Both the position numbers and the translations under genes were made by a program. 64,000 nt of DNA, taken from positions 233,162 through 297,161 of the forward strand of contig NZ_QRAP01000001.1 of assembly GCF_003363015.1 (NCBI RefSeq), given 5' to 3'. This stretch comes from Enterobacillus tribolii (GTDB taxonomy: Bacteria > Pseudomonadota > Gammaproteobacteria > Enterobacterales > Enterobacteriaceae). Shown one piece after another: positions 1 to 9,984 of this stretch (positions within the stretch are counted from its first letter, which is position 1; the number at the start of each line of letters is the position of its first letter). The notes beneath the pieces were generated by a model. It was not told the origin of the DNA, did no database searches, and saw only the letters and a program-made list of their open reading frames with translations.

Positions 1-1
1 C

Positions 2-58
2 GCGCAGACCATCAAGACGCAGGACCAAATCCTGCAAACCCTGGTCAGCCTGCGCTGA
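2..58 (+). CDS. flgE: FlgE flagellar hook protein, C-terminal end (partial)
   Basis: Only the last 18 codons and the stop (TGA at 56-58) lie in the window. The translation ends in IKTQDQILQTLVSLR, the typical C-terminal heptad-repeat tail of the hook protein FlgE, which packs in the core of the hook. It sits 21 bp upstream of flgF on the same strand, as expected for the flgBCDEFGHIJ operon. The rest of the gene lies before position 1. Confidence 0.85.
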   Translation, partial: AQTIKTQDQILQTLVSLR

Positions 59-79
59 TTTTGAGGTCAAAAGAAGCTT

Positions 80-835
80 ATGGATCACGCTATCTACACC
101 GCGATGGGCGCTGCCAGCCAAACGCTGGAGCGGCAGGCGGTCACCGCCAACAACCTGGCCAACGCCACGACGCCCGGCTTTCGCGCACAGTTGGCCGCGC
201 TGCGCGCCGTGCCGGTTGAAGGGGAAACCCTGCAAACCCGCACGCTGGTTACCGCCTCGACGCCTGCGCACGATTTCAGCCTCGGCTCGCTCAATTACAC
301 CGAACGTCCGCTGGACGTGGCATTGCAGGAGCAGGGCTGGCTGGCGGTGCGCCGTGCGGACGGCACGGAAGGGTATACCCGCAACGGCAGCCTGCAAATT
401 GACAATACCGGCCAGTTGCTGTCCCAGGGCCTGCCGGTGATCGGCGACAACGGACCGATCATGGTGCCGGAGCGCGCGGAGCTGACCATCGCCGCGGACG
501 GCACCATCACCGCGCTGGGCGCGGGGGATTTGCCCAATACCACGACGCAGGTCGGACGGCTGAAGCTGGTCACCGCCGCGCCGGAGGAGCTGGAGCACGG
601 TGAAGACGGCCTGTTTCGTCTGACCGAGCAGGCACAGCAGCAGCGCGGCGCGGTGCTGAACGCCGATCCGGAGGCCAGGGTGATGCCCGGCGTACTGGAA
701 GGCAGTAACGTCAAACCGGTGGAAACCATGGTCGATATGATCGCCAACGCCCGCCGTTTCGAAATGCAAATGAAAGTCATCAGCAGCGTGAATGAGAACG
801 AACAGCGCGCCAATTCACTGCTGTCGCTGAGTTAA
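80..835 (+). CDS. flgF: FlgF, flagellar proximal rod protein
   Basis: Structural subunit of the proximal rod, exported by the flagellar type III system and assembled in the periplasm. At 251 aa it has the usual FlgF length. The N-terminus carries the rod/hook family signature (ANNLANATTPGFRAQ, about residues 25-39) and the C-terminus has the conserved NVKPVETMVDMI segment followed by a helical tail ending SLLSLS. It follows flgE by 21 bp and precedes flgG by 73 bp in the rod/hook operon. Start ATG at 80 aligns with the family N-terminus (MDHAIYTAMGAA). Confidence 0.97.
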   Translation: MDHAIYTAMGAASQTLERQAVTANNLANATTPGFRAQLAALRAVPVEGETLQTRTLVTASTPAHDFSLGSLNYTERPLDVALQEQGWLAVRRADGTEGYTRNGSLQIDNTGQLLSQGLPVIGDNGPIMVPERAELTIAADGTITALGAGDLPNTTTQVGRLKLVTAAPEELEHGEDGLFRLTEQAQQQRGAVLNADPEARVMPGVLEGSNVKPVETMVDMIANARRFEMQMKVISSVNENEQRANSLLSLS

Positions 836-908
836 TACGCCGGGGCCAACCGTACGACGCCGGAAGTGCGGCGTTAGACGTGGCTTCGAATATAGCTAAG
901 GAATCACC

Positions 909-1691
909 ATGATCCGATCGCTCTGGATTGCCAAAACCGGGCTGGATGCCCAGCAAACCAACATGGACGTGATTTCCAACAACCTGGCGAATGTCAGCAC
1001 CAACGGCTTTAAGCGCCAGCGTGCGGTATTCGAGGATTTACTGTATCAAACGTTGCGTCAGCCGGGGGCGCAGTCCTCGGAGCAAACCACGTTGCCCTCC
1101 GGCCTGCAACTGGGCACCGGCGTGCGTCCGGTGGCGACGGAGCGGCTGCACAGCCAGGGCAACCTGTCGCAGACCGACAACAGTAAGGATGTCGCCATCA
1201 AGGGCCAGGGCTTCTTTCAGGTTTTGCTGCCGGATGGCTCTCAGGCTTACACCCGCGACGGTTCGTTCCAGATTGATCAGAACGGCCAACTGGTGACCGC
1301 CAGCGGGTTTCAGGTGATGCCCGCCATCACCATTCCGGCCAATGCCACCAAGCTGACCATCGGCCGTGACGGCATCGTCAGCGTGAACCAGCAGGGGCAG
1401 ACGGCCACGACGCAGGTCGGGCAGCTCACCCTGACGACGTTCATCAACGACAGCGGCCTGGACAGCGTGGGCGAGAACCTCTATCAGGAAACCGAAAGCT
1501 CCGGCGCGCCGACGGAAAGCACGCCGGGCCAGAACGGCGCCGGCCTGCTGTATCAGGGCTACGTGGAAACCTCTAACGTGAACGTGGCGGAGGAACTGGT
1601 CAATATGATTCAGGTCCAGCGCGCCTATGAAATTAACAGCAAGGCTGTGACGACATCCGATCAGATGTTGCAGCGCCTGACCCAGTTGTAA
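909..1691 (+). CDS. flgG: FlgG, flagellar distal rod protein
   Basis: Distal rod subunit that passes through the L and P rings and connects to the hook. The 260 aa length equals the E. coli protein. It shows the N-terminal [16 protein letters not shown] start and [14 protein letters not shown] signature, and the C-terminal [13 protein letters not shown] plus AYEINSKAV helix. A TAAGGA ribosome site lies 6 bp before the ATG. The gene is followed 12 bp later by flgH. Nothing unusual is seen. Confidence 0.98.
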   Translation: MIRSLWIAKTGLDAQQTNMDVISNNLANVSTNGFKRQRAVFEDLLYQTLRQPGAQSSEQTTLPSGLQLGTGVRPVATERLHSQGNLSQTDNSKDVAIKGQGFFQVLLPDGSQAYTRDGSFQIDQNGQLVTASGFQVMPAITIPANATKLTIGRDGIVSVNQQGQTATTQVGQLTLTTFINDSGLDSVGENLYQETESSGAPTESTPGQNGAGLLYQGYVETSNVNVAEELVNMIQVQRAYEINSKAVTTSDQMLQRLTQL

Positions 1692-1703
1692 CGGCGGCAA
1701 ACT

Positions 1704-2408
1704 ATGGTTAACAGGATCTGCGGCCCGCGCGCCGCAGCATCGTTGGTCGCGGCCTCCCTGTTGTGCGGGGGCTGCGCCTATATTCCACACGATCAGGTGG
1801 TCACGGGCGCCACGACGGCTTCACCCCTGCCAGCCTCCGTGCCGTTGGCCAACGGCTCCATTTATCAGACGGTGGCTCCGGTAAACTACGGCTATCAGCC
1901 GTTGTTCGAAGATCGCCGGCCGCGTAACATCGGTGACACCCTGACCATCGTCCTGCAGGAAAACGTCAGCGCCAGTAAGAACTCGTCGGCCAACGCCAGC
2001 CGCAACGGCAGCAGTGCGTTCGGCTTTACCACCGTCCCGCGCTATCTGGAAGGATTATTCGGCAACGCGCGGGCGGACATGGAGGCGTCGGGCAGCAACG
2101 ACTTCGCCGGCAAGGGGGGCGCCAACGCCAATAACACCTTCAGCGGCACCATTACGGTCACCGTGGATCAGGTGCTGGCGAACGGCAACCTGCACGTGGT
2201 GGGCGAAAAACAGATCGCCATCAACCAGGGCACGGAATTCATCCGTTTCTCCGGCGTGGTAAACCCGCGCACCATCAGCGGCAGCAACTCCGTGATATCC
2301 ACCCAGGTGGCGGACGCCCGTATGGAATACGTCGGCAAAGGCTACATCAATGAAGCGCAGACCATGGGTTGGCTGCAACGTTTCTTCCTTAACCTGTCAC
2401 CATTCTGA
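1704..2408 (+). CDS. flgH: FlgH, flagellar L-ring lipoprotein
   Basis: Forms the outer-membrane L ring around the distal rod. The protein is 234 aa. A lipoprotein signal peptide ends in the lipobox LCGGC (cysteine at residue 24), matching the known lipidation of FlgH. The core has the family segments [15 protein letters not shown] and the [20 protein letters not shown] region. Its TGA overlaps the flgI ATG by one base (TGATG), so the two are probably translationally coupled, as expected for ring subunits made together. Confidence 0.97.
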   Translation: MVNRICGPRAAASLVAASLLCGGCAYIPHDQVVTGATTASPLPASVPLANGSIYQTVAPVNYGYQPLFEDRRPRNIGDTLTIVLQENVSASKNSSANASRNGSSAFGFTTVPRYLEGLFGNARADMEASGSNDFAGKGGANANNTFSGTITVTVDQVLANGNLHVVGEKQIAINQGTEFIRFSGVVNPRTISGSNSVISTQVADARMEYVGKGYINEAQTMGWLQRFFLNLSPF

Positions 2409-3523
2409 TGAGGCGCGGCATGAGTCTGAGAATTATTATGCTTTCACTGCTGGCGGCGCTGGTTATTTTCCCGGCGTCGGCGGAACGCATCCGCGATTTG
2501 GTGACGGTGCAGGGCGTGCGCAATAACGCGCTGATCGGCTATGGGCTGGTGGTGGGGCTGGACGGCTCCGGCGACCAGACCATGCAGACGCCGTTCACCA
2601 CCCAGAGCCTGAACAACATGCTCTCCCAACTGGGGATCACGGTGCCGCCCGGCACCAACATGCAGCTCAAAAACGTGGCGGCGGTGATGGTAACCGCGAC
2701 GCTGCCGCCGTTCGCACGCGCCGGGCAGCAGATTGACGTGGTGGTTTCCTCCATGGGGAACGCCAAAAGCCTGCGCGGCGGTACATTGCTGATGACGCCG
2801 CTCAAAGGCGTCGATAACCAGGTTTACGCGCTGGCGCAGGGTAACGTGCTGGTCGGCGGGGCGGGAGCGTCTGCCGGAGGCAGCAGCGTGCAGGTAAATC
2901 AGCTGGCGGGGGGGCGCATCAGCGGCGGCGCCACCATCGAGCGCGAAATCCAGTCCGGGTTCGGCAATGAAAATATCATCAACCTGCAACTTAATAATGA
3001 AGACTTCACCCTGGCGCAGCGCATCAGCGACGCCATTAATAATGTACACGGCATGGGCGCGGCGGCCCCGCTTGACGCCCGCACGGTGCAGGTGATGGTG
3101 CCGCGGGGCAACAGCTCGCAGGTTCGTTTTCTGGCCGGTATCCAGAATATCGAAGTTCGCGTCGGCACCTTCGACGCCAAAGTGATCATCAATTCCCGCA
3201 CCGGTTCGGTGGTGATGAACCGCAACGTGGAGCTGGACTCCTGCGCCGTGGCGCAGGGCAGCCTCTCGGTGGTGGTTGACCGCCAGAACGTGGTCAGTCA
3301 GCCCAACACGCCGTTCGGCGGCGGGCAAACCGTGGTGACGCCGAACACCCAGGTGTCGGTACAGCAGCAGGGCGGTTCGCTGCAGCAAATACGCTCCGGC
3401 GCCAACCTCAACAGCGTGGTGCGCGCGCTGAACGCGCTGGGCGCGACGCCCAACGATTTGATGTCGATCCTGCAGGCGATGCAGAGCGCGGGCTGCCTGC
3501 GCGCCAAACTGGAAATTATCTGA
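2408..3523 (+). CDS. flgI: FlgI, flagellar P-ring protein
   Basis: Periplasmic P-ring subunit, assembled around the rod with help from FlgA. The protein is 371 aa and has a Sec signal peptide ending near ASA before [13 protein letters not shown], the conserved mature N-terminus. The segments [20 protein letters not shown] and [15 protein letters not shown] are diagnostic. The start at 2408 gives TGATG coupling with flgH; a second ATG at 2420 (MSLRII) would also leave a complete signal peptide, so the first four residues are uncertain. It overlaps flgJ by one base. Confidence 0.97.
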   Translation: MRRGMSLRIIMLSLLAALVIFPASAERIRDLVTVQGVRNNALIGYGLVVGLDGSGDQTMQTPFTTQSLNNMLSQLGITVPPGTNMQLKNVAAVMVTATLPPFARAGQQIDVVVSSMGNAKSLRGGTLLMTPLKGVDNQVYALAQGNVLVGGAGASAGGSSVQVNQLAGGRISGGATIEREIQSGFGNENIINLQLNNEDFTLAQRISDAINNVHGMGAAAPLDARTVQVMVPRGNSSQVRFLAGIQNIEVRVGTFDAKVIINSRTGSVVMNRNVELDSCAVAQGSLSVVVDRQNVVSQPNTPFGGGQTVVTPNTQVSVQQQGGSLQQIRSGANLNSVVRALNALGATPNDLMSILQAMQSAGCLRAKLEII

Positions 3524-4482
3524 TGAACGATATGCAGTTTTCTCCGGATTACGCCATGATGAACAGCGCCGCCTACGATGCCGCTTCACTGGCGGCGCTG
3601 AAGCGTCAGAGCGCGAAGGGCGACGGGCAGTCGCTGCGTCAGGTGGCGCAGCAAATGGAGGGGCTGTTCGTGCAGATGATGCTGAAAAGTATGCGCGCAG
3701 CGCTGCCGCAGGACGGCATACTCAGCAGCGATCAGACCCGCCTGTATACCTCGCTGTACGATCAGCAGATCGCGCAGGCGATGTCGGGCAAGGGGCTGGG
3801 CATTGCGGATATGCTGGTGAAACAGCTCTCCGGCGCCGGCACCCGCCTGCCGGAAAGCGTCGGCACCGTGCCGATGGCGCTGGACGGCGAGATGATGCAG
3901 AGCCTGCCAACCCAGGCGCTGGAGCAAGTGCTGCGCCGCGCGGTGCCGCGTCCGCAGCGGCTTTCGATACCGCCGCAACCGGGTAACGGCGATTTTATTG
4001 CGCGCCTGAGCGTACCGGCGCAAATCGCCGGCCGGCAGAGCGGCATTCCCCACCAGCTGATTATGGCGCAGGCGGCGCTGGAGTCCGGCTGGGGCGAACG
4101 GGAAATTCCCGCCGCCGGCGGCATGCGCAGCCACAATCTGTTCGGCATCAAGGCGGGCAGCCGCTGGAATGGCCCAACCACCGAAATCACCACCACCGAA
4201 TACAGCAACGGCGTGGCGTACAAAACCAAAGCCAAATTCCGCGTGTATGACTCCTACCTGTCCGCCATCCGTGATTACGTACAGCTCCTGACCCGCAACC
4301 CGCGTTATGCGCAGGTCAGCAACGCCGGTTCGCCGGAGCAGGCGGCGCACGCGCTGCAAAAAGCGGGGTACGCCACCGACCCCAACTATGCCGAGAAACT
4401 GGTACGCATCATGAACCAGATCCGCGGCGTAGGGGAGCAGGTGGTCAGCGCTTACACCACTGATTTAAAAGATCTGTTTTGA
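3523..4482 (+). CDS. flgJ: FlgJ, rod cap and peptidoglycan hydrolase
   Basis: Dual-function protein of 319 aa. The N-terminal half (about 1-105) is the rod-capping domain, with the QMEGLFVQMMLKSMRAALP helix. The C-terminal half (about 155-300) is a GH73-type glucosaminidase that opens the murein for the growing rod. The catalytic Glu is visible as Glu187 in AALESGWGE, followed by HNLFGIKAG and the YDSYLSAIRDY stretch. It is coupled to flgI by a TGATG overlap and is the last gene before the sigma-28 promoter of flgKL. Confidence 0.97.
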   Translation: MNDMQFSPDYAMMNSAAYDAASLAALKRQSAKGDGQSLRQVAQQMEGLFVQMMLKSMRAALPQDGILSSDQTRLYTSLYDQQIAQAMSGKGLGIADMLVKQLSGAGTRLPESVGTVPMALDGEMMQSLPTQALEQVLRRAVPRPQRLSIPPQPGNGDFIARLSVPAQIAGRQSGIPHQLIMAQAALESGWGEREIPAAGGMRSHNLFGIKAGSRWNGPTTEITTTEYSNGVAYKTKAKFRVYDSYLSAIRDYVQLLTRNPRYAQVSNAGSPEQAAHALQKAGYATDPNYAEKLVRIMNQIRGVGEQVVSAYTTDLKDLF

Positions 4483-4494
4483 CCTGATTTTTGC

Positions 4495-4521
4495 TCAAGA
4501 TTAGCGCGCCGGTGCCGATAA
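4495..4521 (+). promoter_or_regulatory. Sigma-28 (FliA) promoter for flgKL
   Basis: TCAA at 4495-4498, 15 bp spacer, then GCCGATAA at 4514-4521. This matches the enterobacterial FliA consensus TAAA-N15-GCCGATAA at all but one position. It lies 50 bp upstream of flgK in the 88 bp flgJ-flgK gap. A class 3 promoter here fits late expression of hook-filament junction proteins. Confidence 0.85.
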
Positions 4522-4570
4522 TTCTGGGTGATATGAATTCAAAAAGTACAGTTTAACGCGAGGAACCCGC

Positions 4571-6223
4571 ATGTCCGGTTTAATCAATAGCGCAATGAGC
4601 GGCCTCAGCGCCGCGCAGGTGGCGTTGAGCGTAACCAGTAATAACCTGAGCAACGTTTACACCAGCGGCTACAATCGCCAGACGGTCAGCTTTGCCCAGA
4701 ACGGCGGCACCAATACGTCGGCCGGGTATATCGGCAACGGCGTGAACGTCAGCGGTATTAACCGCGAGTATAACGCCTTCATTGTGTCGCAATTGCGTCA
4801 GGGGCAGAGCACCTACAATGCCACCGTCTCGTATTACCAGCAGGTCAGCCGGATCGACGATCTGCTGGCGGACAGCACCACCAGCATTTCCGCCAACATG
4901 GAAGACTTCTTCAGCAATCTGCAAAACTTCGTCAGCAACGCCGCCGACGCTTCCGCGCGCCAGACCGTGCTGGCGAAAGCCGAAGGGCTGGTAAACCAGT
5001 TCCGCACCACCGATGAATACCTGAGAAACCTGGAAAGCGACATCAACCAGACCGTCAGCGGCAGCGTGGATCAAATCAATAACTACAGCAAACAGATTGC
5101 CAGCCTGAATGACAAAATCACCCGTCTGACCGGCGCTAACGGCGGCAATCCGCCTAACGATCTGCTCGACCTGCGCGACGACATGATCAACAAGCTGAAT
5201 CAGATTGTCGGCGTCGAGGTAACGCAGCAGGGCGACGGCGCTATCAACGTTTCCTTTGCCGGAGGGCTGTCGCTGGTGCAGGGTTCCACCAGCTATAGCG
5301 TGTTGGCCGTACCGTCCTCTGTCGATCCGAGCCGCACCACGATTGCCTACAATGGCGGCGCCGGCGCGGTGTCGGAACTGCCCGAAGGCCGCATCACCAG
5401 CGGTTCCCTGAGCGGCGCGTTTAAATTCCGCAGCGGCGTATTGACGGAGTCGCGCAACCAGCTGGGACAAATCGCCCTGAGCATGAGCGACGCGTTTAAC
5501 CGCGTGCAGGCGGAAGGGGTGGATCTTTACGGCAATCAGGGGGAGCCGCTGTTTACCATCGGCAGCCCGCGCAGTATCGCTAACGCGAACAACCCCAGCG
5601 ACGCGGCGGTGAGCGCCGTCTATAGCGACGTTTCCCAAACCAAAGCGACCGATTACCGCATGGACTTCGACGGCACCAACTGGCAGGTGACCCGGTTGTC
5701 GGACAACAGCAAGTTCAGCGTTGCGCCGGATGCGCAGGGCAAGCTGAACTTTGACGGGCTGACGGTGGAGGTCGGCAACGGTCCGGCGCAGGCCAACGAC
5801 AGCTTTACCCTGAAAACCACCTCCAATGCGATCAGCGGATTCGGCGTCGCCATCAGCGACGGCGGCAAACTGGCGGCCGGGCTTGATGACGGCAGCAACC
5901 AGACCGGCGAAAGCGATAACCGTAACGCGCAAAAAATGCTGGATCTGCAAAAAAAACAGTTAGTCGGCGGTAAAGCGACCTTCAGCAGCGCTTACGCCTC
6001 GCTGGTCGGCACCGTGGGCAACCAGACCGCCGGCGCCAAGGTTGACGCCATCGCACAGGGGAACGTGGTGAACCAGCTGACGGTAGAGCAGCAGTCGGTT
6101 TCCGGCGTGAACCTGGACGAAGAGTACGGCAACCTGATCCGTTTCCAGCAGTATTATCAGGCCAATGCACAGGTCATTCAGGTGGCATCAACGCTTTTTG
6201 ATTCGTTGTTGGCTATCCGTTAA
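4571..6223 (+). CDS. flgK: FlgK, hook-filament junction protein 1
   Basis: First hook-associated protein, forming the junction between hook and filament, secreted with the help of chaperone FlgN. It is 550 aa, the usual length. The N-terminal MSGLINSAMSGLSAAQVAL and NNLSNVYTSGYNRQ motifs, and the C-terminal VSGVNLDEEYGNLIRFQQ plus NAQVIQVASTLFDSLLAIR, are the conserved coiled-coil ends. A FliA promoter precedes it and flgL follows after 25 bp. FlgN/FlgM are not in this window. Confidence 0.98.
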   Translation: MSGLINSAMSGLSAAQVALSVTSNNLSNVYTSGYNRQTVSFAQNGGTNTSAGYIGNGVNVSGINREYNAFIVSQLRQGQSTYNATVSYYQQVSRIDDLLADSTTSISANMEDFFSNLQNFVSNAADASARQTVLAKAEGLVNQFRTTDEYLRNLESDINQTVSGSVDQINNYSKQIASLNDKITRLTGANGGNPPNDLLDLRDDMINKLNQIVGVEVTQQGDGAINVSFAGGLSLVQGSTSYSVLAVPSSVDPSRTTIAYNGGAGAVSELPEGRITSGSLSGAFKFRSGVLTESRNQLGQIALSMSDAFNRVQAEGVDLYGNQGEPLFTIGSPRSIANANNPSDAAVSAVYSDVSQTKATDYRMDFDGTNWQVTRLSDNSKFSVAPDAQGKLNFDGLTVEVGNGPAQANDSFTLKTTSNAISGFGVAISDGGKLAAGLDDGSNQTGESDNRNAQKMLDLQKKQLVGGKATFSSAYASLVGTVGNQTAGAKVDAIAQGNVVNQLTVEQQSVSGVNLDEEYGNLIRFQQYYQANAQVIQVASTLFDSLLAIR

Positions 6224-6248
6224 CCGTATTAGTTAAGGAGTATCCGTC

Positions 6249-7211
6249 ATGCGACTCAGCACCAGCATGATATATCAGCAAAATATGAGCAGCGTACTTG
6301 ACGCGCAGTCGGACTGGCAGCGCATCGGCATGCAGCTTGCCAGCGGTAAACGGGTGATCAATCCTTCCGACGATCCGCTGGCGGCCACCCAACTGGTCAG
6401 CCTGAAGCAGGCGCAGTCCCAGAACGACCAATACACGATGGCGCGCGGCTATGCCCGGCAAAGCATTTCTATTGAAGAAAGCGTGTTGCAACAGGTCACC
6501 TCTACGCTGCAAAAGATCAAACCGGTATTGGTCGACGGCGGCAACGGCACCAAAAGCGATGCGGATCGCGCCTCGCTGGCGACCCAACTGGAAGGCCTGC
6601 GCGATCAGTTGCTGAACCTGGCGAACAGCGCCGACGGCAACGGCCGCTATATCTTCGCCGGTTACAATACGGAAAAAGCACCGTACACCAAGGCGGCCGA
6701 CGGCACGGTCAGCTACGGCGGCGGCGGACTGCCGCTGGAGCAGCAGGTGGATGCCTCACGCACCATGACGGTGGGGCATACCGGCGACAGTGTGTTCAAC
6801 AGCGCCACCAGCAGTCCGGTGAAAGAGCCGGACGGCTCGGTGCAGAAGGACATTTTCGCCGCGCTGGATAAGGCGATCGACGCGCTGAACACCCCGATTG
6901 CCGGGGCGGATCAGGCGACGAAAGACGCGTTGCAGGCCGACGTGGATGCCGCCAACCGCTGTTTGCGTAACTCAATCGATAACGTGTCGCAAGTGCGCGC
7001 GGAATTAGGCACCAACCTGAAGGAGCTGGATACCCTGGATACCATCGGCAGTGAAAGAGAGATCACCTATAAGACCCGCATCAGCGATACGCAGGATGTG
7101 GACTGGTATCAGGCCATTTCCGATTACAGCCTGCGTCAGGTTTCTTTGCAGGCGGCTTACAAAGCGTTTAACGATATGCAGGGCATGTCGCTGTTTCAGG
7201 TAATCCGCTGA
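6249..7211 (+). CDS. flgL: FlgL, hook-filament junction protein 3
   Basis: Second junction protein, sitting between FlgK and flagellin. The 320 aa protein starts MRLSTSMIYQQNMSSV and has the flagellin-like N-terminal LASGKRVINPSDDPLAATQ motif and a C-terminal helix ending AAYKAFNDMQGMSLFQVIR. A TTAAGGAG ribosome site lies about 8 bp before the ATG. In E. coli rne follows flgL; here fliR, convergent, follows after 68 bp. Confidence 0.98.
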   Translation: MRLSTSMIYQQNMSSVLDAQSDWQRIGMQLASGKRVINPSDDPLAATQLVSLKQAQSQNDQYTMARGYARQSISIEESVLQQVTSTLQKIKPVLVDGGNGTKSDADRASLATQLEGLRDQLLNLANSADGNGRYIFAGYNTEKAPYTKAADGTVSYGGGGLPLEQQVDASRTMTVGHTGDSVFNSATSSPVKEPDGSVQKDIFAALDKAIDALNTPIAGADQATKDALQADVDAANRCLRNSIDNVSQVRAELGTNLKELDTLDTIGSEREITYKTRISDTQDVDWYQAISDYSLRQVSLQAAYKAFNDMQGMSLFQVIR

Positions 7212-7218
7212 TAGCCCG

Positions 7219-7246
7219 TGCGGAAGTGGTATCTCCCGCTTCCGCA
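7219..7246. terminator. Inverted repeat between convergent flgL and fliR
   Basis: TGCGGAAG at 7219-7226 pairs with CTTCCGCA at 7239-7246, with an extra G-T and two G-C pairs inside. No clear T-run follows on either strand, so this is a possible bidirectional terminator placed where two convergent flagellar operons end. Confidence 0.45.
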
Positions 7247-7279
7247 TTCCTGAATCCCCTTTCCCGTCAACGCTTCCCG

Positions 7280-8059
7280 CTACGCCATCCCGCTTATCAC
7301 ACCAGCCAGCCGCTCAAAAATTTCACTGAACAGATGCTCGCAGAACGGCGCCAGCATCGGCATCATCATGCCGATGGTCAGGATGCCGACGGTGAGCGTT
7401 AAGGGGAAACCGACAACGAAGATGGAGAGCTGCGGCGTGACGCGGTTGAGCAGCGCGAGGGCGGCGCTCAGCGTCAGCAGCAGGGTAATCAGCGGCAGGG
7501 CCAGCATCAGGCCGTTAATGAAGATCAGGCCGCCGCTTTGCGCCAGGCGTAAAAACCCGTCGCCGTTGAGCGGACGATCGCTGATGGGCAGGGTATGAAA
7601 GCTGTCGGCCAGCAGGGAGATCAGCCACAGGTGGCCGTCGAAGCTGAGAAACAGCAGCAGGGCGAGCAGGTTAAACAGGCGGGAGAGTATCGGCATATTG
7701 GGGCCGCCGCCGGGATCGAAAAAGACGGCGAAGGAAAGACCCATCTGCAGCCCGATGATCTCCCCGGACAAGCGTACGGCGGCGAAGGCGAACTGCATGG
7801 TCAGCCCGAGCGCCACGCCGATGATCAGTTGCTGAACAGCCAGCCACAGCCCTGCGCCGGAGACGGGGGGAACGTCTACCGGCGGCAGGGCCGGAGCCAG
7901 CAACAGGGTGGCGGTCAGCGCGATACCGACTTTGGCGCGGGCGGGAATGGCCTTTTCGCCGAACAGCGGCGCGCTGGCGAACAGGGCGAGCAGGCGGATG
8001 AACGGCCAAAAAAGCTGCCCGATCCAGGCGCTCCACTGGGCGGTATCGAGGGTGACCAC
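7280..8059 (-). CDS. fliR: FliR, flagellar export gate protein
   Basis: Integral membrane protein of the export gate (FliPQR complex) of the flagellar type III secretion system. It is 259 aa with about six hydrophobic segments, for example [19 protein letters not shown] near the start and [20 protein letters not shown] near the end. The conserved [13 protein letters not shown]-type stretch appears as [20 protein letters not shown]. It ends the fliLMNOPQR operon, 8 bp after fliQ. Confidence 0.96.
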   Translation of the reverse strand: MVTLDTAQWSAWIGQLFWPFIRLLALFASAPLFGEKAIPARAKVGIALTATLLLAPALPPVDVPPVSGAGLWLAVQQLIIGVALGLTMQFAFAAVRLSGEIIGLQMGLSFAVFFDPGGGPNMPILSRLFNLLALLLFLSFDGHLWLISLLADSFHTLPISDRPLNGDGFLRLAQSGGLIFINGLMLALPLITLLLTLSAALALLNRVTPQLSIFVVGFPLTLTVGILTIGMMMPMLAPFCEHLFSEIFERLAGVISGMA

Positions 8060-8067
8060 GGCCGGCG

Positions 8068-8337
8068 CTAACCTATCAGGTTAGGCAGGCTGGAAAACAG
8101 GGTACGGATATAGTCCACCATCAGGTTCAGCATCCACGGCCCGGCGATCACCAGCGTCGTGATGACGGCGAGGATTTTGGGGATAAAGGAGAGCGTCATC
8201 TCGTTAATCTGGGTGGCGGCCTGCAGCAGGCTGATGACCAGGCCGCTGATCAGCGCGGAAAGCAGCAGCGGCGCCGCCAGCGCCAGGCCGACCTTCATGG
8301 CCTGGTAGGCGAGGGACATAATGGATTCGGGCGTCAT
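8068..8337 (-). CDS. fliQ: FliQ, flagellar export gate protein
   Basis: Small inner-membrane gate subunit of exactly 89 aa, the family length, with two transmembrane segments (about 14-40 and 52-78). The family signature [18 protein letters not shown] lies between them. It lies between fliP (68 bp upstream) and fliR (8 bp downstream) in the export-gate operon. Confidence 0.97.
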   Translation of the reverse strand: MTPESIMSLAYQAMKVGLALAAPLLLSALISGLVISLLQAATQINEMTLSFIPKILAVITTLVIAGPWMLNLMVDYIRTLFSSLPNLIG

Positions 8338-8405
8338 TATTGAGATCCTTAGCTCGTGGTTCTTGGTCGCGATGCATCAACTTACCGGCCGCCGGAAGGC
8401 GTCCC

Positions 8406-9176
8406 TCAGCCGTAAAAACTTTGCGCCAGTGAACCCAGCAACAGCTGCCAGCCGTCCACCAGCACGAAGAGCATCAGCTTAAACGGCAGCGAAATCGTCG
8501 CCGGCGGCACCATCATCATCCCCAGCGCCATCAGCACGCTCGCGACGACCAGGTCGATAATCAGAAACGGAATAAACACCGTAAACCCGATCTGAAACGC
8601 GGTTTTCAGCTCGCTGGTGACGTACGCCGGCAACAACACCCGCATCGGCACCGCCTCCGGGCCTTCCATCTGCGGCAGGTTCGCCAGCCGGGCGTACAGC
8701 GCCAGATCGGTTTCCCGCGTTTGCCGCAGCATAAATTCCCGCAGCGGCTGCGCGCCGCGCGTCAGTGCGACGTCCATTTCAATTTTTTCCTCACTGAACG
8801 GCAGGTAAGCGTCCTGGTAAATTTTGTCGAACACCGGCGACATCACGAAAAAAGTGATGAACAGCGCCAGGCCGAGTATCACCTGGTTCGGCGGCGCGGT
8901 CGGCGTTCCCAGCGCGTTGCGCAGCAGCCCCAGTACGATGATGATGCGGGTAAAGCTGGTCATCATCAGCAACAGGGCCGGCAGGAACGTCAGCGAGGTG
9001 AGCAGCACCAGGGTTTGTACCGGCAGCGACCAGCTCTGCCCGCCGCCGGCCAGCGGCTGACTGATCAGGCCCGGCAACTGCGCCAGCGCGCTGAACGGTA
9101 ACAGCAGCAACAGTGATAATAACAACGGTGATAATAACGATGACGGCACCGGTAAACGGGGAAGCAGGCGATGCAT
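8406..9176 (-). CDS. fliP: FliP, flagellar export gate protein
   Basis: Core gate subunit with a cleavable signal peptide ([17 protein letters not shown]) and four membrane segments; 256 aa. The conserved stretches [40 protein letters not shown] and [20 protein letters not shown] are present. The reading frame stays open a further 71 codons upstream, but the ATG at 9176 gives the signal peptide and a one-base ATGA overlap with the fliO stop, so it is taken as the start. Confidence 0.97.
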   Translation of the reverse strand: MHRLLPRLPVPSSLLSPLLLSLLLLLPFSALAQLPGLISQPLAGGGQSWSLPVQTLVLLTSLTFLPALLLMMTSFTRIIIVLGLLRNALGTPTAPPNQVILGLALFITFFVMSPVFDKIYQDAYLPFSEEKIEMDVALTRGAQPLREFMLRQTRETDLALYARLANLPQMEGPEAVPMRVLLPAYVTSELKTAFQIGFTVFIPFLIIDLVVASVLMALGMMMVPPATISLPFKLMLFVLVDGWQLLLGSLAQSFYG

Positions 9177-9571
9177 CAGGCTTTCTCCCCGCGTACGCCG
9201 AATTTCTGCGCCAGCACGCGCTTCAGCGCCTGCGGGAAATCCGGGCGCTCCGTCTCTTCCTGCGTTTGCGGCAGCGCCTCCGGCGTAAAGGTGTGCAGGT
9301 GCGTGATGGTCTGACTGGTGACGCCCAGCACCAGGTAACGCTGATCCACTTCCACCACCACGATGCGCTCGCGCGCGCCGAGCGAACAACTGGCGCGCAC
9401 GTTAAGCAACGAACTCCGGGTTTTCGGCGTCAGGCCGACACGGCGCGCCAGCCAGGCGATCACCAGAATCAGCAACACAATGCCGGCCAGCACGCTGCTG
9501 ACCTGCGTCAGAACGCTGCCGGCGGGCAGGGGCGTTTCGCCGCTCTGGACGACGGTGGCGGTGCCTTTCAT
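9176..9571 (-). CDS. fliO: FliO, flagellar export gate assembly factor
   Basis: Scaffold for FliP assembly, 131 aa. One transmembrane segment (about residues 24-44, [20 protein letters not shown]) is followed by a cytoplasmic domain with the family motif [20 protein letters not shown]. It overlaps fliN upstream and fliP downstream by one base each, indicating tight translational coupling. FliO varies more than its neighbours, and position in the operon supports the call. Confidence 0.93.
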   Translation of the reverse strand: MKGTATVVQSGETPLPAGSVLTQVSSVLAGIVLLILVIAWLARRVGLTPKTRSSLLNVRASCSLGARERIVVVEVDQRYLVLGVTSQTITHLHTFTPEALPQTQEETERPDFPQALKRVLAQKFGVRGEKA

Positions 9572-9984
9572 CAGCGGCTCAACCGGCGCATACGTTCGGT
9601 CGGCGTAATGATGTCGGTGATGCGGATACCGAATTTATCCGCCACCACCACCACTTCACCCTGTGCGATCAGGTAGCCGTTAATCAGGATGTCCAGCGGC
9701 TCGCCGGCCAGGCCGTCGAGGGCAACGACCGATCCCTGCGACAGGCGCAGCAGCTCTTTGATCGTCATCTTGGTACGGCCCAGCTCGACGGTGAGCTTGA
9801 CCGGGATGTCGAGAATCAGGTCGATGTCCTGAGCCGCGGCGGCGGCTGACTCCGGCGTGTCCAGATTCTTGAATATCTCCCCGCCGTTGTCGGTTTCTGA
9901 AACCAACTGTTCGCTCATTGCCTCAGCCCACAGGGCGTCGGCGTCGTCGTGAGAGTCTGCTGACGGTTTCTTGGTGTCACTCAT
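9571..9984 (-). CDS. fliN: FliN, flagellar motor switch protein
   Basis: C-ring subunit that binds FliM and the export apparatus and takes part in switching rotation. It has the standard 137 aa. The C-terminal SpoA domain is clear: DIPVKLTVELGRTKMTIKEL, LDILINGYLIAQGEVVVV and FGIRITDIITPTERM. It overlaps fliM by 8 bp and fliO by 1 bp. Confidence 0.97.
   Translation of the reverse strand: MSDTKKPSADSHDDADALWAEAMSEQLVSETDNGGEIFKNLDTPESAAAAAQDIDLILDIPVKLTVELGRTKMTIKELLRLSQGSVVALDGLAGEPLDILINGYLIAQGEVVVVADKFGIRITDIITPTERMRRLSR

Noticed and set aside
1038-1790. Long antisense ORFs over flagellar, put and rne genes
   Set aside because: Mirror frames of GC-rich genes; the sense strands encode clear, full-length families.
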